This document shows, piece after piece, positions 18,111-26,957 of a stretch of DNA of 64,000 nt. The notes under the pieces were generated by a model. It did no database searches, had not been told where the DNA came from, and worked only from the letters and a program-made list of their open reading frames with translations. The stretch comes from Marinimicrobium agarilyticum DSM 16975 (lineage in GTDB: Bacteria; Pseudomonadota; Gammaproteobacteria; Pseudomonadales; Cellvibrionaceae): contig NZ_AUHU01000003.1 in the NCBI RefSeq assembly GCF_000423345.1, positions 124,001 through 188,000 on the forward strand. Reading direction: 5' to 3'. Made by a program: the position numbers and the translations under genes. How positions within the stretch are numbered: position 1 is the first letter of the stretch; every line of letters begins with the position of its first letter.

Positions 18111-19577
18111 ATGTTTAACCAACTCTTGTTGCTCTGGTCAGACTCGCCGGCGTTGTCGCTGGCGATCTGGCTGGTTCTGGCCGTGGTGGTGCTCTATTTG
18201 GGCCGCAGCCACGCTCACCAACTGTTCCGCACCAGCGGGCGCGCGGTGCATGGCGCCATGCGTCTGTGGGGACGGGCCATTCGTCAATTGGAAGATCGTT
18301 TGGTGGCGCGCAACCGCGATGTGCTGCTCGCCATGGGGCGGCGCTCGGCCGAGGCCGCGATCGAGCGGGACTTCAAACGTGTGCACACCATCATGGAGCG
18401 CGACTTGAGTCGCTACCCGAATCTGCACCGGAAAATTGCCGATGCCATTGAAAAAATCGAAGCGGATTATCAGGAGGCGAGCGACGCACCGCCACTGCCC
18501 CCGGCCTGGTCGGAAGTGGTGGAAACCGTGTCGGCGCTGCCGGGCAGTAGCGACCCGGCTGTACACAAGGTGCTCGACAATATTCGCGAAGTGATTGAAG
18601 ACGCTCACAAGGAAACGCTCAAGCTCTATCAAAAAAGCAGCCGCGAACGGCATCGCATTCTGGCCACCATGCAGCCTCAGTGGCGCTCGCTCGATCAGAA
18701 CCTTGGCAAAGTGAAGCACACCATTGATGGCCTGGAGGAACGGAGCCAGACCATTGATGAGCAGATGCAGGAATACGCCGCGATTCGTGCAGGCGAAGAC
18801 AAAGCCCTGAATGCGTTGACCGCTTCTTCGCTGACGCAGTTTCTGATTGCCGGGCTGGTGTTGTTTGTGGCCTTGCTCGGTGGCTTGATCAATTTCCATC
18901 TGATCGCCATGCCCATGTCGGAAATGGTGGGCGGCACCAGTTATATCGGCAGCATGCGCACCTCCGACATTGCCGCGCTGGTGATCATTCTGATTGAAGT
19001 GGCCATGGGGGTATTTCTGCTGGAGTCGCTTCGCGTGACGCACCTGTTCCCGATCATCGGCAGTATGGATGACCGGATGCGTCGTCGCATGATGGTGGCG
19101 AGCCTTACCATTCTGACATTGCTGGCCGGCATTGAAGCCTCTCTGGCCTATATGCGGGACCTGTTGGCGCTGGATCGCGAAGCGTTGAATCAGACCCTGG
19201 CCGGTGCTGCCGTCGTGGAGGCGCAGTTCCGTTGGATTCCCTCCATCGGCCAGATGTTGTTGGGTTTTATTCTGCCCTTCGCCTTGGCGTTTGTGGCGAT
19301 TCCGCTGGAGTCTTTCATTCACTCGCTGCGTACCGTGCTCGGCGTTGTGGTGGTGGGTCTGCTTCGGGTGCTGCGTCTGGTGGTCCGGCTCATCGGCGGC
19401 CTTGCCAATCACGTAAGCAAGATGCTGGTTCATCTGTACGACATGATGATTGTGGTTCCTTTGGCGGTTGAGCACTGGGTGAGTCAGCGTCGCCCGCGTC
19501 AGGACAAGCACGAAGAGTCGGATTGGGCGCAGGAGCCTTTGGTGGAGCCGGATCAAACGATGGAGGTGAAGTCATGA
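18111..19577 (+). CDS. Polytopic membrane protein with long coiled coil, unknown family
   Basis: A 488-residue protein with a strong GGAGG ribosome-binding site. One N-terminal membrane segment (about 14-31) is followed by about 200 mainly helical, heptad-rich residues (40-238) and then four to five hydrophobic segments (about 242-265, 285-306, 328-346, 380-400, 408-428), ending in an acidic tail. I recognise no named domain. The topology, a large coiled coil between membrane segments, suggests a scaffold or sensor across the membrane. Its stop overlaps the start of the VWA lipoprotein gene (ATGA), so the two are translationally coupled and likely form a complex. It is divergent from a two-component pair. 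Confidence 0.8.
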   Translation: MFNQLLLLWSDSPALSLAIWLVLAVVVLYLGRSHAHQLFRTSGRAVHGAMRLWGRAIRQLEDRLVARNRDVLLAMGRRSAEAAIERDFKRVHTIMERDLSRYPNLHRKIADAIEKIEADYQEASDAPPLPPAWSEVVETVSALPGSSDPAVHKVLDNIREVIEDAHKETLKLYQKSSRERHRILATMQPQWRSLDQNLGKVKHTIDGLEERSQTIDEQMQEYAAIRAGEDKALNALTASSLTQFLIAGLVLFVALLGGLINFHLIAMPMSEMVGGTSYIGSMRTSDIAALVIILIEVAMGVFLLESLRVTHLFPIIGSMDDRMRRRMMVASLTILTLLAGIEASLAYMRDLLALDREALNQTLAGAAVVEAQFRWIPSIGQMLLGFILPFALAFVAIPLESFIHSLRTVLGVVVVGLLRVLRLVVRLIGGLANHVSKMLVHLYDMMIVVPLAVEHWVSQRRPRQDKHEESDWAQEPLVEPDQTMEVKS

Positions 19578-20224
19578 AACGTCTATTGATTCTGGGCGTA
19601 CTGTTGGTGGTGGTCGGCTGTAGCGACGCCGGTCGGCCGGACCAGCGGGCGGTGTACCTGCTGCTCGATACCTCGGGCACTTACACTGAAGAGCTGGACA
19701 AGGCCCGCGGCCTGATGGCCTACCTGCTGGGCGCGCTGGACAGTGGCGATTCCATGGCGGTGGCACTCATCGACGGGGGCAGCTTCACCGAGAAGAATAT
19801 CGTCGCCAAGGTCACGTTTGATGACCGGCCCAGTGTCGCCAATGGGCAGAAGCGCGCCTTCAAGGAAACCATGGACCAGGTGCTCGGTAATATTGATCGT
19901 GGAGCCGCTCATACCGACATTACCGGCGGAGTGATACAGGGCCACGACTATCTGACCGAGACCGGTGCGGGCCAGCGCTATCTGTTCGTTTTCTCAGATC
20001 TGGAAGAGGATCTGAAGAAAGGCCAGATTCGGGACTTTCCCCTCGATATGTCGGGCGTTGAGGTGGTCGCCCTGAACGTCACCAAGCTGCGTCAGGACAA
20101 TATCGACCCTCGGGACTACGCCAAGCGTCTGTCTCACTGGCAGAGTCGGGTGGAGTCAGGTGGTGGCCAATGGCGGGTGGTCAATGACATGGAGCGGCTC
20201 GGCGACCTGATCCAGTGGCGGTAA
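19574..20224 (+). CDS. VWA-domain lipoprotein
   Basis: Start is the ATG at 19574, overlapping the previous stop as ATGA; the frame is open further upstream but lacks a signal peptide there. The 216-residue product has a lipobox ending at C16 (VVVGC) and a von Willebrand factor A fold. Its metal-ion-dependent adhesion site is complete: D32-x-S34-x-T36 (LDTSGT), T115 (HTDIT), and D142 (VFSDLEED). It probably binds a ligand or the partner membrane protein through a divalent cation. The family is unnamed to me. VWA proteins often act with partner proteins in assembly or stress complexes; here the partner should be the coupled upstream gene product. Confidence 0.82.
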   Translation: MKRLLILGVLLVVVGCSDAGRPDQRAVYLLLDTSGTYTEELDKARGLMAYLLGALDSGDSMAVALIDGGSFTEKNIVAKVTFDDRPSVANGQKRAFKETMDQVLGNIDRGAAHTDITGGVIQGHDYLTETGAGQRYLFVFSDLEEDLKKGQIRDFPLDMSGVEVVALNVTKLRQDNIDPRDYAKRLSHWQSRVESGGGQWRVVNDMERLGDLIQWR

Positions 20225-20253
20225 ACGCTCGCCGATTTGTGTCGATTTATCTG

Positions 20254-20288
20254 ACAGGCGGGGTCTGAAGAGGCCTCGCCTGTTTTTT
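20254..20288 (+). terminator. Terminator of the membrane protein/VWA unit
   Basis: ACAGGCG...CGCCTGT stem with an inner GGGTC/GAGGCCT partial pairing, followed directly by TTTTTT. Confidence 0.8.
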
Positions 20289-20318
20289 AATGCGTTGTTT
20301 TTAAACGCTTTTATCGCA

Positions 20319-20335
20319 AAGGTCTGGTTCTTGCA
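20319..20335 (+). promoter_or_regulatory. Sigma-54-like promoter before the PEP-CTERM gene
   Basis: AAGGTCTGGTTCTTGCA has GG (20321-20322) and GC (20333-20334) ten bases apart and a canonical TTGCA -12 box. The -24 box is weaker (AAGGT). PEP-CTERM genes are commonly activated through PrsK/PrsR and sigma-54, and prsK is at the left window edge. Confidence 0.55.
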
Positions 20336-20409
20336 GCCGTGGTGACTCTGAGTCAAAGAGGCCTCCCGGCCTTCTGGACACCTTCAAGGAATATACAGGA
20401 TTTACTTCT

Positions 20410-21339
20410 ATGCCCTCCCTATGCGCTCTGTTCAGGCAGTGTCTTCCCGTTGCCCTGTTGGCCGTTTTTTGTGTGGCCACGCCGGTCTCGGCGATGCCGT
20501 TGGGTGACTACAATCTGATTCTGTCTGGAGACTATCACTACCAGGGCGGTGAAGTGGAAGGCCGGACGCTGCTCGGGGGTAATCTCAATGCCGCCGGTCA
20601 GTCGCCGGTCTTCGGCACGCGTTTGCCCTCTCCCCCCGATACCGACGGCCTGACCGTTGTGGGTGATGTCAATGCCGGTAACCTCAACCTCAATGGCGGC
20701 AACATGGTGTACGGCGGTAGCCTGAACCTGAGCGGAAACCTGAACAACAACAGTGGCGGTACCATTACCCAAATGGCCGGGCTGGATTTCAGTGCTGTGT
20801 TCAACGCGCTGACGCTGGGTTCCCAGAGCTATTCGTCGATGAGCAACAACGGTACCTTTGTGGGGGATTGGCTGACTTATGCCGGCGCTGGCGGCACTGC
20901 CGTTTTCAATGTCTCTGCGGCCGATGTGTTCGCGCAGAACCGCTCCCTGAAGCTCAATGCCGGTAGCGCCGAGACGGTGGTGGTCAACGTGTCGGGCAAG
21001 AACATTCTGGCCGGTGGCGGTGCCAACCTCACTAACGGTTTCGACGTGAACGCCGGTGTGGGCAATGTGGGGGCCAGACGTATTCTGTGGAACTTCTTCG
21101 AGGCGGAGTCCATCGATTTTGCCAACCTCGCCATGCGCGGTTCGATTCTCGCGGTCAATGCTGACATTACCGGTGGTGCGGTTTTTGATGGTTCAGTGGC
21201 CGCCAAGTCTTACACCGGGGCGCGAGAGTTCCATGACTTCCGCTTCCAACCGCCCACCTCGGTGCCCGAACCTGCGTTGATGGGATTGTTCCTGATCGGC
21301 CTGGGATGGCTCAGTTATCGCCGCCGGCTGGTTCGCTAG
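20410..21339 (+). CDS. PEP-CTERM sorted surface protein, choice-of-anchor A family
   Basis: A 309-residue exported protein. Signal peptide about 1-28 (ending PVSA). The body carries Asn/Gly-rich beta repeats typical of choice-of-anchor A proteins (GGNLNAAGQSP, VVGDVNAGNLNLNGG, GGSLNLSGNLNNNSGG). The C-terminal sorting signal is textbook: VPEP, then a hydrophobic segment (ALMGLFLIGLGWLSY) and RRR. Exosortase (XrtA/EpsH) would cleave after PEP, so the protein should reach the surface or the extracellular matrix. A sigma-54-like promoter lies 75 bases upstream. No exosortase gene is in the window. Confidence 0.92.
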   Translation: MPSLCALFRQCLPVALLAVFCVATPVSAMPLGDYNLILSGDYHYQGGEVEGRTLLGGNLNAAGQSPVFGTRLPSPPDTDGLTVVGDVNAGNLNLNGGNMVYGGSLNLSGNLNNNSGGTITQMAGLDFSAVFNALTLGSQSYSSMSNNGTFVGDWLTYAGAGGTAVFNVSAADVFAQNRSLKLNAGSAETVVVNVSGKNILAGGGANLTNGFDVNAGVGNVGARRILWNFFEAESIDFANLAMRGSILAVNADITGGAVFDGSVAAKSYTGAREFHDFRFQPPTSVPEPALMGLFLIGLGWLSYRRRLVR

Positions 21340-21355
21340 CGGCGTTTCCCGCTCT

Positions 21356-22987
21356 CTAGGACTGCACCCGAAAATGGGCGATCTGCGTGGAAAGGTGCCG
21401 CGACAGGTCGTTGAGGTCTCGGGCTGTGGTGGTTGAGCTCTGGGCGCTGCGGTGGGCGCTCTGTACCAGCTCCACCACCCGGGCAATGTTCTTGTTGATT
21501 TCCTCGGCCGCGTAGCTTTGCTCCTCGGCTGCGGTGGCGATCTGGGAGTTCATCTCACTGATACTGGCCACCGCTCGGGTGATATCGTTGATCGCCTCTC
21601 CGGCCTCGCTGGCGCTGGCCAGGGTGTTCTGAGCCTGGTCCTGGCTGGCACTCATGGCCGACATGGCTTGTGACGCCCCGTTTTGCACCGCTTCAATAAT
21701 TTCCGCAATTTCCCGCGTGGAGTCCTGGGTTCGCTGAGCAAGCGTTCGAACCTCATCGGCCACCACGGCAAACCCGCGCCCCTGATCACCCGCTCGTGCC
21801 GCCTCAATCGCGGCATTGAGGGCAAGCAGGTTGGTCTGTTCGGCGACGTTCTGAATCACCTCAAGCACGCTGCCGATGCGGTTGGTTTCACCCTCCAGCC
21901 GCTGCATGGCGGAGGCCACATTGTTGACCTCATCGGAGAGATGGTTGACTGAATCCAGCGTCGTTTCCATGACCGAGCGGCCCCGGCGTGCGCTGGTATC
22001 AGCCTGGTTCGCGGCCTCTGCCGCGCCGGAGGCATTGTTCGCCACCTCCTGCACGGTGGAAGACATTTCGTTGACGGCAGTGGCGACCTGATCGGTGGAT
22101 TCTTCGGTCTCGCCGGTCATGTGGGTGATTTCATCGGCATTGAGGTTGATCTGCTCGGAAGCGCGGTTGAGCTTTAAGGCGGACTCTTTCATTGAGCCGA
22201 TGACCCCACCCATCGCGCTTTGCAGCCGGGTCAGGTTGTTGCTGAGCTGGCCCAATTCGTCGGCGCGATCAATACGCACCCGTCCGGTAAAGTCCCCTTC
22301 GGCCATCTGGTGGATATGGTCCATCATCAGTCGCAGCGGCTTGAGGAAGGCCGAGCGCAGGGTGACCCACAGCACGACCACCACCAACAGCGCCACTACG
22401 GCAATCGCTACCTGGGACCAGAAGCTCACTTGAATGCTGCCAGCCTCCACCTCACGGCTGAGCGCCGCCACCTCTTGGCTGATGGTGTTGGCGGCTTGAT
22501 CCAACTGGGCGCTGGGCTCCCGATCGATACCGGCCACGGCTTCATCGCCCACGGCGGGGTTGTAGCCGCTGGCGACAAAGGCCTGGTAGCCTTGCTCGTA
22601 TTGTTCGAGAAGTCGTTGATGAGAATTTAAGAAGGCATTCACTTCAGCGCGCGCTTCACCCGGCGCCATCCGCTCCAACAGTTGCTGGCCAAGGCTCTGT
22701 ACGGCGTCGTGCTGTTCCTGAAACTGGTTCCAGTATTTGGTTCTCTGGCTGTCGTCGTAGCCGCGCAGCAGGACGTTTTTCCATTCCTGTACCTGGACTT
22801 TGAACTCGAAGTTCATCTGGTTGATGGCCCGTTCCTGGGCGATATTGGAATTGATCAGTTCGTTGTAGCGGTCCAGCCGGTCATTGAGCATGCTGATGGC
22901 GATGACGGCGGTCAACAGCAGGCCGCCAAGCCCGACACCCACAACGGCCATCAGGCGGGTTTGCATGCTGTTCTTTATCCAGTTCAT
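21356..22987 (-). CDS. Methyl-accepting chemotaxis protein (second chemoreceptor)
   Basis: Start is the ATG at 22987 ([13 protein letters not shown]); the open frame continues upstream through a repeat element and that part is not coding. The 543-residue protein has TM1 (about 12-34), a helical periplasmic sensor (about 35-190), TM2 (about 195-215), HAMP and the signalling hairpin with [19 protein letters not shown]. The periplasmic part begins with a conserved [15 protein letters not shown] helix seen in a subgroup of Pseudomonas-type receptors; the ligand is unknown. It is convergent with the PEP-CTERM gene (16-base gap). Confidence 0.93.
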   Translation of the reverse strand: MNWIKNSMQTRLMAVVGVGLGGLLLTAVIAISMLNDRLDRYNELINSNIAQERAINQMNFEFKVQVQEWKNVLLRGYDDSQRTKYWNQFQEQHDAVQSLGQQLLERMAPGEARAEVNAFLNSHQRLLEQYEQGYQAFVASGYNPAVGDEAVAGIDREPSAQLDQAANTISQEVAALSREVEAGSIQVSFWSQVAIAVVALLVVVVLWVTLRSAFLKPLRLMMDHIHQMAEGDFTGRVRIDRADELGQLSNNLTRLQSAMGGVIGSMKESALKLNRASEQINLNADEITHMTGETEESTDQVATAVNEMSSTVQEVANNASGAAEAANQADTSARRGRSVMETTLDSVNHLSDEVNNVASAMQRLEGETNRIGSVLEVIQNVAEQTNLLALNAAIEAARAGDQGRGFAVVADEVRTLAQRTQDSTREIAEIIEAVQNGASQAMSAMSASQDQAQNTLASASEAGEAINDITRAVASISEMNSQIATAAEEQSYAAEEINKNIARVVELVQSAHRSAQSSTTTARDLNDLSRHLSTQIAHFRVQS

Positions 22988-23050
22988 AGGTGACTCTCGT
23001 TGAGTTCTCTGTGTAGTGCTTTCATGATGCTTGAGGGTAGATTTGCGTCC

Positions 23051-23159
23051 GGAACGGGTGGGGAACACCCTTCCAAGACACGCCGTCAATACATCCCTGT
23101 AGGCTCGAATCGCGTGTCCCGCGCTCCACGGTCTTGGAAGGGTGCCCCCCACCCGTTCC
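23051..23159. repeat. Hairpin repeat element, copy 1
   Basis: A 109-bp unit: a 29-bp left arm, a 51-bp core and a 29-bp right arm complementary to the left one at 27 of 29 positions. The core (23080-23130, containing CTGTAGGCTCGAATCGCG) matches the core of copy 2 at 49 of 51 positions in inverted orientation. The arm sequences are largely different from copy 2. A CTCAGTGCCA tail just outside the right arm is shared by both copies. Confidence 0.88.
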
Positions 23160-23288
23160 TCAGTGCCAACTTGACCTAAGTATGGTGACAACACTGGTGA
23201 GTATAGATAGGAGTCGGCTATTTGCGCCTAATCTTTATGGTGGAGTTGAATCTGATTTGAGTACGTTGAGCTTGGGGGTGGCACTGAG

Positions 23289-23397
23289 GTCCGGAGGGCG
23301 GTATGCCTGCCCCGGACCGTGGAGCGCGGGACACGCGATTCGAGCCTACAGGGACGTATTTACGGCGTGTCCGGGACAGGTATACCGCCCTCTGGAC
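23289..23397. repeat. Hairpin repeat element, copy 2 (inverted)
   Basis: Same 29-51-29 layout as copy 1 in opposite orientation. The core is 23318-23368 and the arms pair at 26 of 29 positions, most of the rest being G.T-type pairs on one strand. Only about 16 of 29 arm positions equal copy 1, yet self-complementarity is retained, so the arms have changed in a compensating way. The stretch 22988-23479 holds these two units and the upstream region of the chemoreceptor gene and no evident gene. Confidence 0.88.
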
Positions 23398-23479
23398 CGG
23401 GCTCGTTACCCATCCAAACTGCTCAAAAATAATAGCCGTTCACAAGGCCGACGGGCGTCGGCCTTGAGGAAAGGGAATC

Positions 23480-24157
23480 TCAGTATTTCGGATAGATGGT
23501 TTTCACGCCATCTTTGCCACCCAGCAACAACACATCCGCGCCGCGTTGGGCAAACAGACCATTGGTCACCACCCCCGCGATCTGATTGATCTCAGCCTCC
23601 AGCTTCTTCGGCTCCATAATCTCCAAGTGATGGACATCCAGAATCACACAACCGTTATCCGTCAGCACCCCCTCGCGGTACACCGGGTCACCGCCCAGCT
23701 TCACCAACTCACGGGCCACATAAGAGCGCGCCATCGGAATCACCTCCACCGGCAGCGGGAAGCGACCCAGCACACCCACCCACTTACTCTCATCCGCAAT
23801 ACAGACAAACTCCTTCGACACCGCCGTCACAATCTTCTCGCGCGTGAGCGCCGCGCCACCGCCTTTTATCAGCTCCAGCTGAGCGTTGCTCTCATCGGCG
23901 CCGTCCACATACACCTCAAGCTCGCTCACCTCGTTCAGGTCATAAACAGTGATGCCCAGCTTGCGTAGCCGCTCGGCCGAGGCGTCGGAGCTGGCCACCG
24001 CCCCGTTGAAGTCGTCCTTCAGGCGAGCCAGAGCATCGATAAAGCAGTTGGCGGTAGAGCCCGTGCCCACGCCGATGATGCTGTCGCGATGGAGTTTGGG
24101 GGCAATATAGTCGACGGCCGCCTGGCCGACGGCTTGCTTGAGTTCGTCCTGGGTCAT
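23480..24157 (-). CDS. rpiA: Ribose-5-phosphate isomerase A
   Basis: A 225-residue enzyme interconverting ribose-5-phosphate and ribulose-5-phosphate in the pentose phosphate pathway. Signatures are [22 protein letters not shown] with catalytic acidic residues, and [14 protein letters not shown]. The ATG at 24157 has a GAGG ribosome-binding site seven bases upstream and is preferred over a GTG two codons earlier. Divergent from ilvA with a 159-base promoter gap, the same pairing as in Pseudomonas. Xylose catabolism (xylA/xylB in this window) feeds the same pathway through xylulose-5-phosphate. Confidence 0.97.
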   Translation of the reverse strand: MTQDELKQAVGQAAVDYIAPKLHRDSIIGVGTGSTANCFIDALARLKDDFNGAVASSDASAERLRKLGITVYDLNEVSELEVYVDGADESNAQLELIKGGGAALTREKIVTAVSKEFVCIADESKWVGVLGRFPLPVEVIPMARSYVARELVKLGGDPVYREGVLTDNGCVILDVHHLEIMEPKKLEAEINQIAGVVTNGLFAQRGADVLLLGGKDGVKTIYPKY

Positions 24158-24316
24158 GGTCACCTCGTTGCGTCACACCGGTCTGCTTTGAGGGCGCATT
24201 ATACGCGATGGATGCCAGCGATCCGCAAATTGTTTACCATGGGCGCCTTACGCGTTTTTCGCGTTCTCTTAAGCACGTTCACATTCGCACAGTCACAGCT
24301 CTGGTGAATCGCCTTT

Positions 24317-25831
24317 ATGCCCGACTCCTATATCAAACGTATTCTCAACGCCCGCATCTACGATCTGGCGGTGGAAACCCCGCTTGAGCGGGCGCCTCTG
24401 CTCTCCCAGCGCACGGGCAACCAGGTGTTGCTCAAGCGCGAGGATCTGCAGCCGGTGTTCTCATTCAAGATTCGCGGCGCCTACAACAAACTGCTGCAGT
24501 TGACCCAGGAGCAGCGGGAGAAAGGGGTGATTGCGGCCTCGGCGGGCAACCACGCTCAGGGCCTGGCGATGGGCGCGCATCACCTGGGCATCAAGGCCAC
24601 TATCGTGATGCCGCGCACCACGCCGCCGATCAAGGTGGACGCCGTACGCGCTCGCGGGGGCAAGGTCGTGCTGCACGGCGACAGCTACGATGAAGCCTCG
24701 GCCCACGCCAAAAAACTGGTGGAAGAGAAGGGCATGACCTACATCCACCCCTTTGATGACCCGGACGTCATTGCCGGCCAGGGGACCGTGGCGATGGAGA
24801 TCCTGCGCCAGTACCCGGGGCATATCGATGCGATCTTTGTCGCCGTGGGTGGTGGCGGTCTCTGTGCCGGGGTGGCGGCCTATGTGAAATATGTGCGCCC
24901 GGACGTGAAAGTCATTGCCGTTGAGTCCGATGAGTCCGCTTCCCTGAAGGCGGCCATGGAGAAGAAGCGGCGGGTGACCCTGCCGCAAGTGGGTATTTTT
25001 GCCGACGGCGTGGCCGTGGCCCAGATCGGCAAGGAAACCTTCCGGGTGATCCGGAAAACCATTGATGGGGTGATCACTGTCAATACCGATGAGATCTGCG
25101 CCGGCATCAAGGACATTTTTGAAGACACCCGCTCAATTGCCGAGCCCGCCGGGGCCATCAGCGTCGCGGGCATGAAGAAGTATATTGCCGAGAACAAGAT
25201 CAGCGGCCAGACCTTCGTCGCCATCGACTGTGGGGCGAATATCAATTTCGACCGCCTGCGTTATATCTCCGAGCGCACGGAGATCGGCGAGCAGCGAGAA
25301 GCCATCCTGGCGGTGACCATCCCGGAGCGCCCGGGTGCCTACAAAGACTTCTGCAAGGCGTTGGGTCGGCGCAATATCACCGAGTTCAATTACCGCTACG
25401 CCGACAGCGCGGAGGCGAAGATCTTTGTCGGCGTGCAGGTGGGTGCCGGTGGTCAGGATCGAGCGGAACTGGTCTCCGGCCTGAAACAGCAGGGCTACCA
25501 CACGGTGGATATGACCGATAATGAAGTCGCCAAAATGCACATCCGGCATATGGTCGGGGGGCATGCCCCCAATGTGGGTGAAGAGATGGTCTTCCGGTTC
25601 GAGTTCCCGGAGCGCCCGGGTGCCCTGTATACCTTTCTGAGCCGGGTAGCCGGGCAGTGGAACATTTCCATGTTCCACTACCGCAACCACGGCGCCGCCT
25701 ACGGCCGCGTGCTGGTGGGCATGCAAGTGCCTAAAAAGGAGCAGGCCCAGGTCCGCAAATTCCTCGATGAGATCAATTACCCCTACTGGGACGAAACGGA
25801 CAATGAGGCGTATCAGTATTTCCTGAGCTAG
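24317..25831 (+). CDS. ilvA: Threonine ammonia-lyase (threonine dehydratase), biosynthetic
   Basis: A 504-residue PLP enzyme making 2-oxobutanoate from threonine, the first step of isoleucine synthesis. The PLP lysine is K51 (FSFKIRGAYN); the glycine-rich phosphate loop VAVGGGGLCAG is intact. Two C-terminal ACT-like regulatory domains (about 330-504, each starting IPERPGAYKDF or FPERPGALYTF) indicate the isoleucine-sensitive biosynthetic form rather than the short catabolic TdcB. No leader peptide or attenuator is evident in the 159-base upstream gap. Confidence 0.97.
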   Translation: MPDSYIKRILNARIYDLAVETPLERAPLLSQRTGNQVLLKREDLQPVFSFKIRGAYNKLLQLTQEQREKGVIAASAGNHAQGLAMGAHHLGIKATIVMPRTTPPIKVDAVRARGGKVVLHGDSYDEASAHAKKLVEEKGMTYIHPFDDPDVIAGQGTVAMEILRQYPGHIDAIFVAVGGGGLCAGVAAYVKYVRPDVKVIAVESDESASLKAAMEKKRRVTLPQVGIFADGVAVAQIGKETFRVIRKTIDGVITVNTDEICAGIKDIFEDTRSIAEPAGAISVAGMKKYIAENKISGQTFVAIDCGANINFDRLRYISERTEIGEQREAILAVTIPERPGAYKDFCKALGRRNITEFNYRYADSAEAKIFVGVQVGAGGQDRAELVSGLKQQGYHTVDMTDNEVAKMHIRHMVGGHAPNVGEEMVFRFEFPERPGALYTFLSRVAGQWNISMFHYRNHGAAYGRVLVGMQVPKKEQAQVRKFLDEINYPYWDETDNEAYQYFLS

Positions 25832-25867
25832 CCGGCCTTTCTCGGTATTGTTTTCTCCAACGCCTGT

Positions 25868-25889
25868 GGGGCCCTTTTTGGGCCCTTTT
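25868..25889 (+). terminator. Terminator of ilvA
   Basis: GGGCCC-TTTTT-GGGCCC followed by TTTT, 37 bases after the ilvA stop. Confidence 0.75.
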
Positions 25890-26126
25890 CGAATCCCGTT
25901 TCCTGCCTGATTGCCGTCGATCGCGACGATTGCGCCTAAAACTACTAAAAAAATGTGAAGTTAGGCACGTTTTCTCGAAAAATTGTCTAATTCCCCGACA
26001 AATACCTTGAACTGTCGTGAGTTTCGACTATTCTTAACGCTCGTTGCGATAAAAACGGTACGCCAACAGGGAAATTTAGTTCTGGATGGATTTCATCAAA
26101 CTGAATACCCGAAGGGTTACTGAACA

Positions 26127-26273
26127 ATGAAAGCCGATATCGTCACACTTGTGATCTTTGTCTTCTGCTTGGGGGTGCTGATCAGCGCACTGGACATTGG
26201 CAGTTGGATGGGCAAAGACGAGGGTACTCCGGCCGAAGCGTTGGTATTGCAGCAGTCCTCCGACAACTCCTGA
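26127..26273 (+). CDS. Small single-helix membrane protein (48 aa)
   Basis: A 48-residue frame: start ATG at 26127, stop TGA at 26271. It encodes MKADIVTLVIFVFCLGVLIS with one hydrophobic segment (about 5-23), then a short polar tail. A GAAGGG motif about ten bases upstream can serve as ribosome-binding site. The AT-rich stretch before it (about 25930-26100) looks like a promoter region and separates it from ilvA. Its end is only 13 bases from the convergent 5-FCL gene. No family is recognised; such proteins often modulate larger membrane complexes. It would be missed by gene callers with a length cut-off. Confidence 0.6.
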   Translation: MKADIVTLVIFVFCLGVLISALDIGSWMGKDEGTPAEALVLQQSSDNS

Positions 26274-26286
26274 CGCTCGCCGCCCT

Positions 26287-26907
26287 CTAGCGACGTACAC
26301 CCAACTCCGTTACCACCGCCTGCAAGGGGATATCCCAGGATTCCTTGGGCAGTCGCGGGACTTCCTGGCACCCGTGGGCCAACCCCACCAGCGCCGGCCC
26401 TCGGGCCTTGGGCGTTTCATCGGGCGGTGCCTGCTTGAACGCGAAGGTTCGATCGTAAAACCCGCCGCCCATTCCCAGCCGTCCTCCGGCGTGATCAAAC
26501 CCCACCAGCGGTAACAACACCAGATTCAGGAAGTGGGCGGCCAGCCGGGGCTCCCGGTAGGGGTTGGGCTCGGGAATGCCGAAGCGGTTCTCGCGCAGAG
26601 GGGTGTCCGGGAGCCAACGCACGAACCACAACCGGCGGGGCTGGGTGGGGTGCAATACCGGCAGGTAGCAGTGCTTTCCCAGGGCCCATGCGCGCTCGAC
26701 CAAGGGAGCCGGGTCTATTTCCCCGTCGTTGGGCCAGTAGACGGCAATATGCCGGCTGCGAATAAATTCGGGGGAGTGGCTGAGGTGGCGGGCCACGGCC
26801 TGAGCGGCTTCTTCCTGTTCCTGAGGAGACAGTGCCTGTCGGCGCGCTCTGAGTCGCTGGCGCAGTGTCTTTTTGTCGGGATCGGGAAGTTCGGAAATCG
26901 TACTCAA
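26287..26907 (-). CDS. ygfA: 5-formyltetrahydrofolate cyclo-ligase
   Basis: A 206-residue enzyme converting 5-formyl-THF to 5,10-methenyl-THF with ATP. Motifs: LRQRLRARRQALS at the N-terminus, and the ATP-binding end VLLPLVGFDHAGGRLGMGGG followed by YDRTF. Located directly downstream of the 6S RNA gene on the same strand, the classical gammaproteobacterial ssrS-ygfA arrangement in which both can come from one transcript. Confidence 0.95.
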   Translation of the reverse strand: MSTISELPDPDKKTLRQRLRARRQALSPQEQEEAAQAVARHLSHSPEFIRSRHIAVYWPNDGEIDPAPLVERAWALGKHCYLPVLHPTQPRRLWFVRWLPDTPLRENRFGIPEPNPYREPRLAAHFLNLVLLPLVGFDHAGGRLGMGGGFYDRTFAFKQAPPDETPKARGPALVGLAHGCQEVPRLPKESWDIPLQAVVTELGVRR

Positions 26908-26957
26908 GGCTGAGACGTCCGTCTTGTGGTCAAGGGCGTGAGCCCACCATCATCGAA

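Noticed and set aside
18138-19556. 472-codon antisense open frame
   Set aside because: Shadow of the GC-rich membrane protein gene; His/Gln-rich product with no domain.
22988-23194. N-terminal extension of the second chemoreceptor
   Set aside because: Would translate through the repeat element; ATG at 22987 starts directly before the membrane segment.
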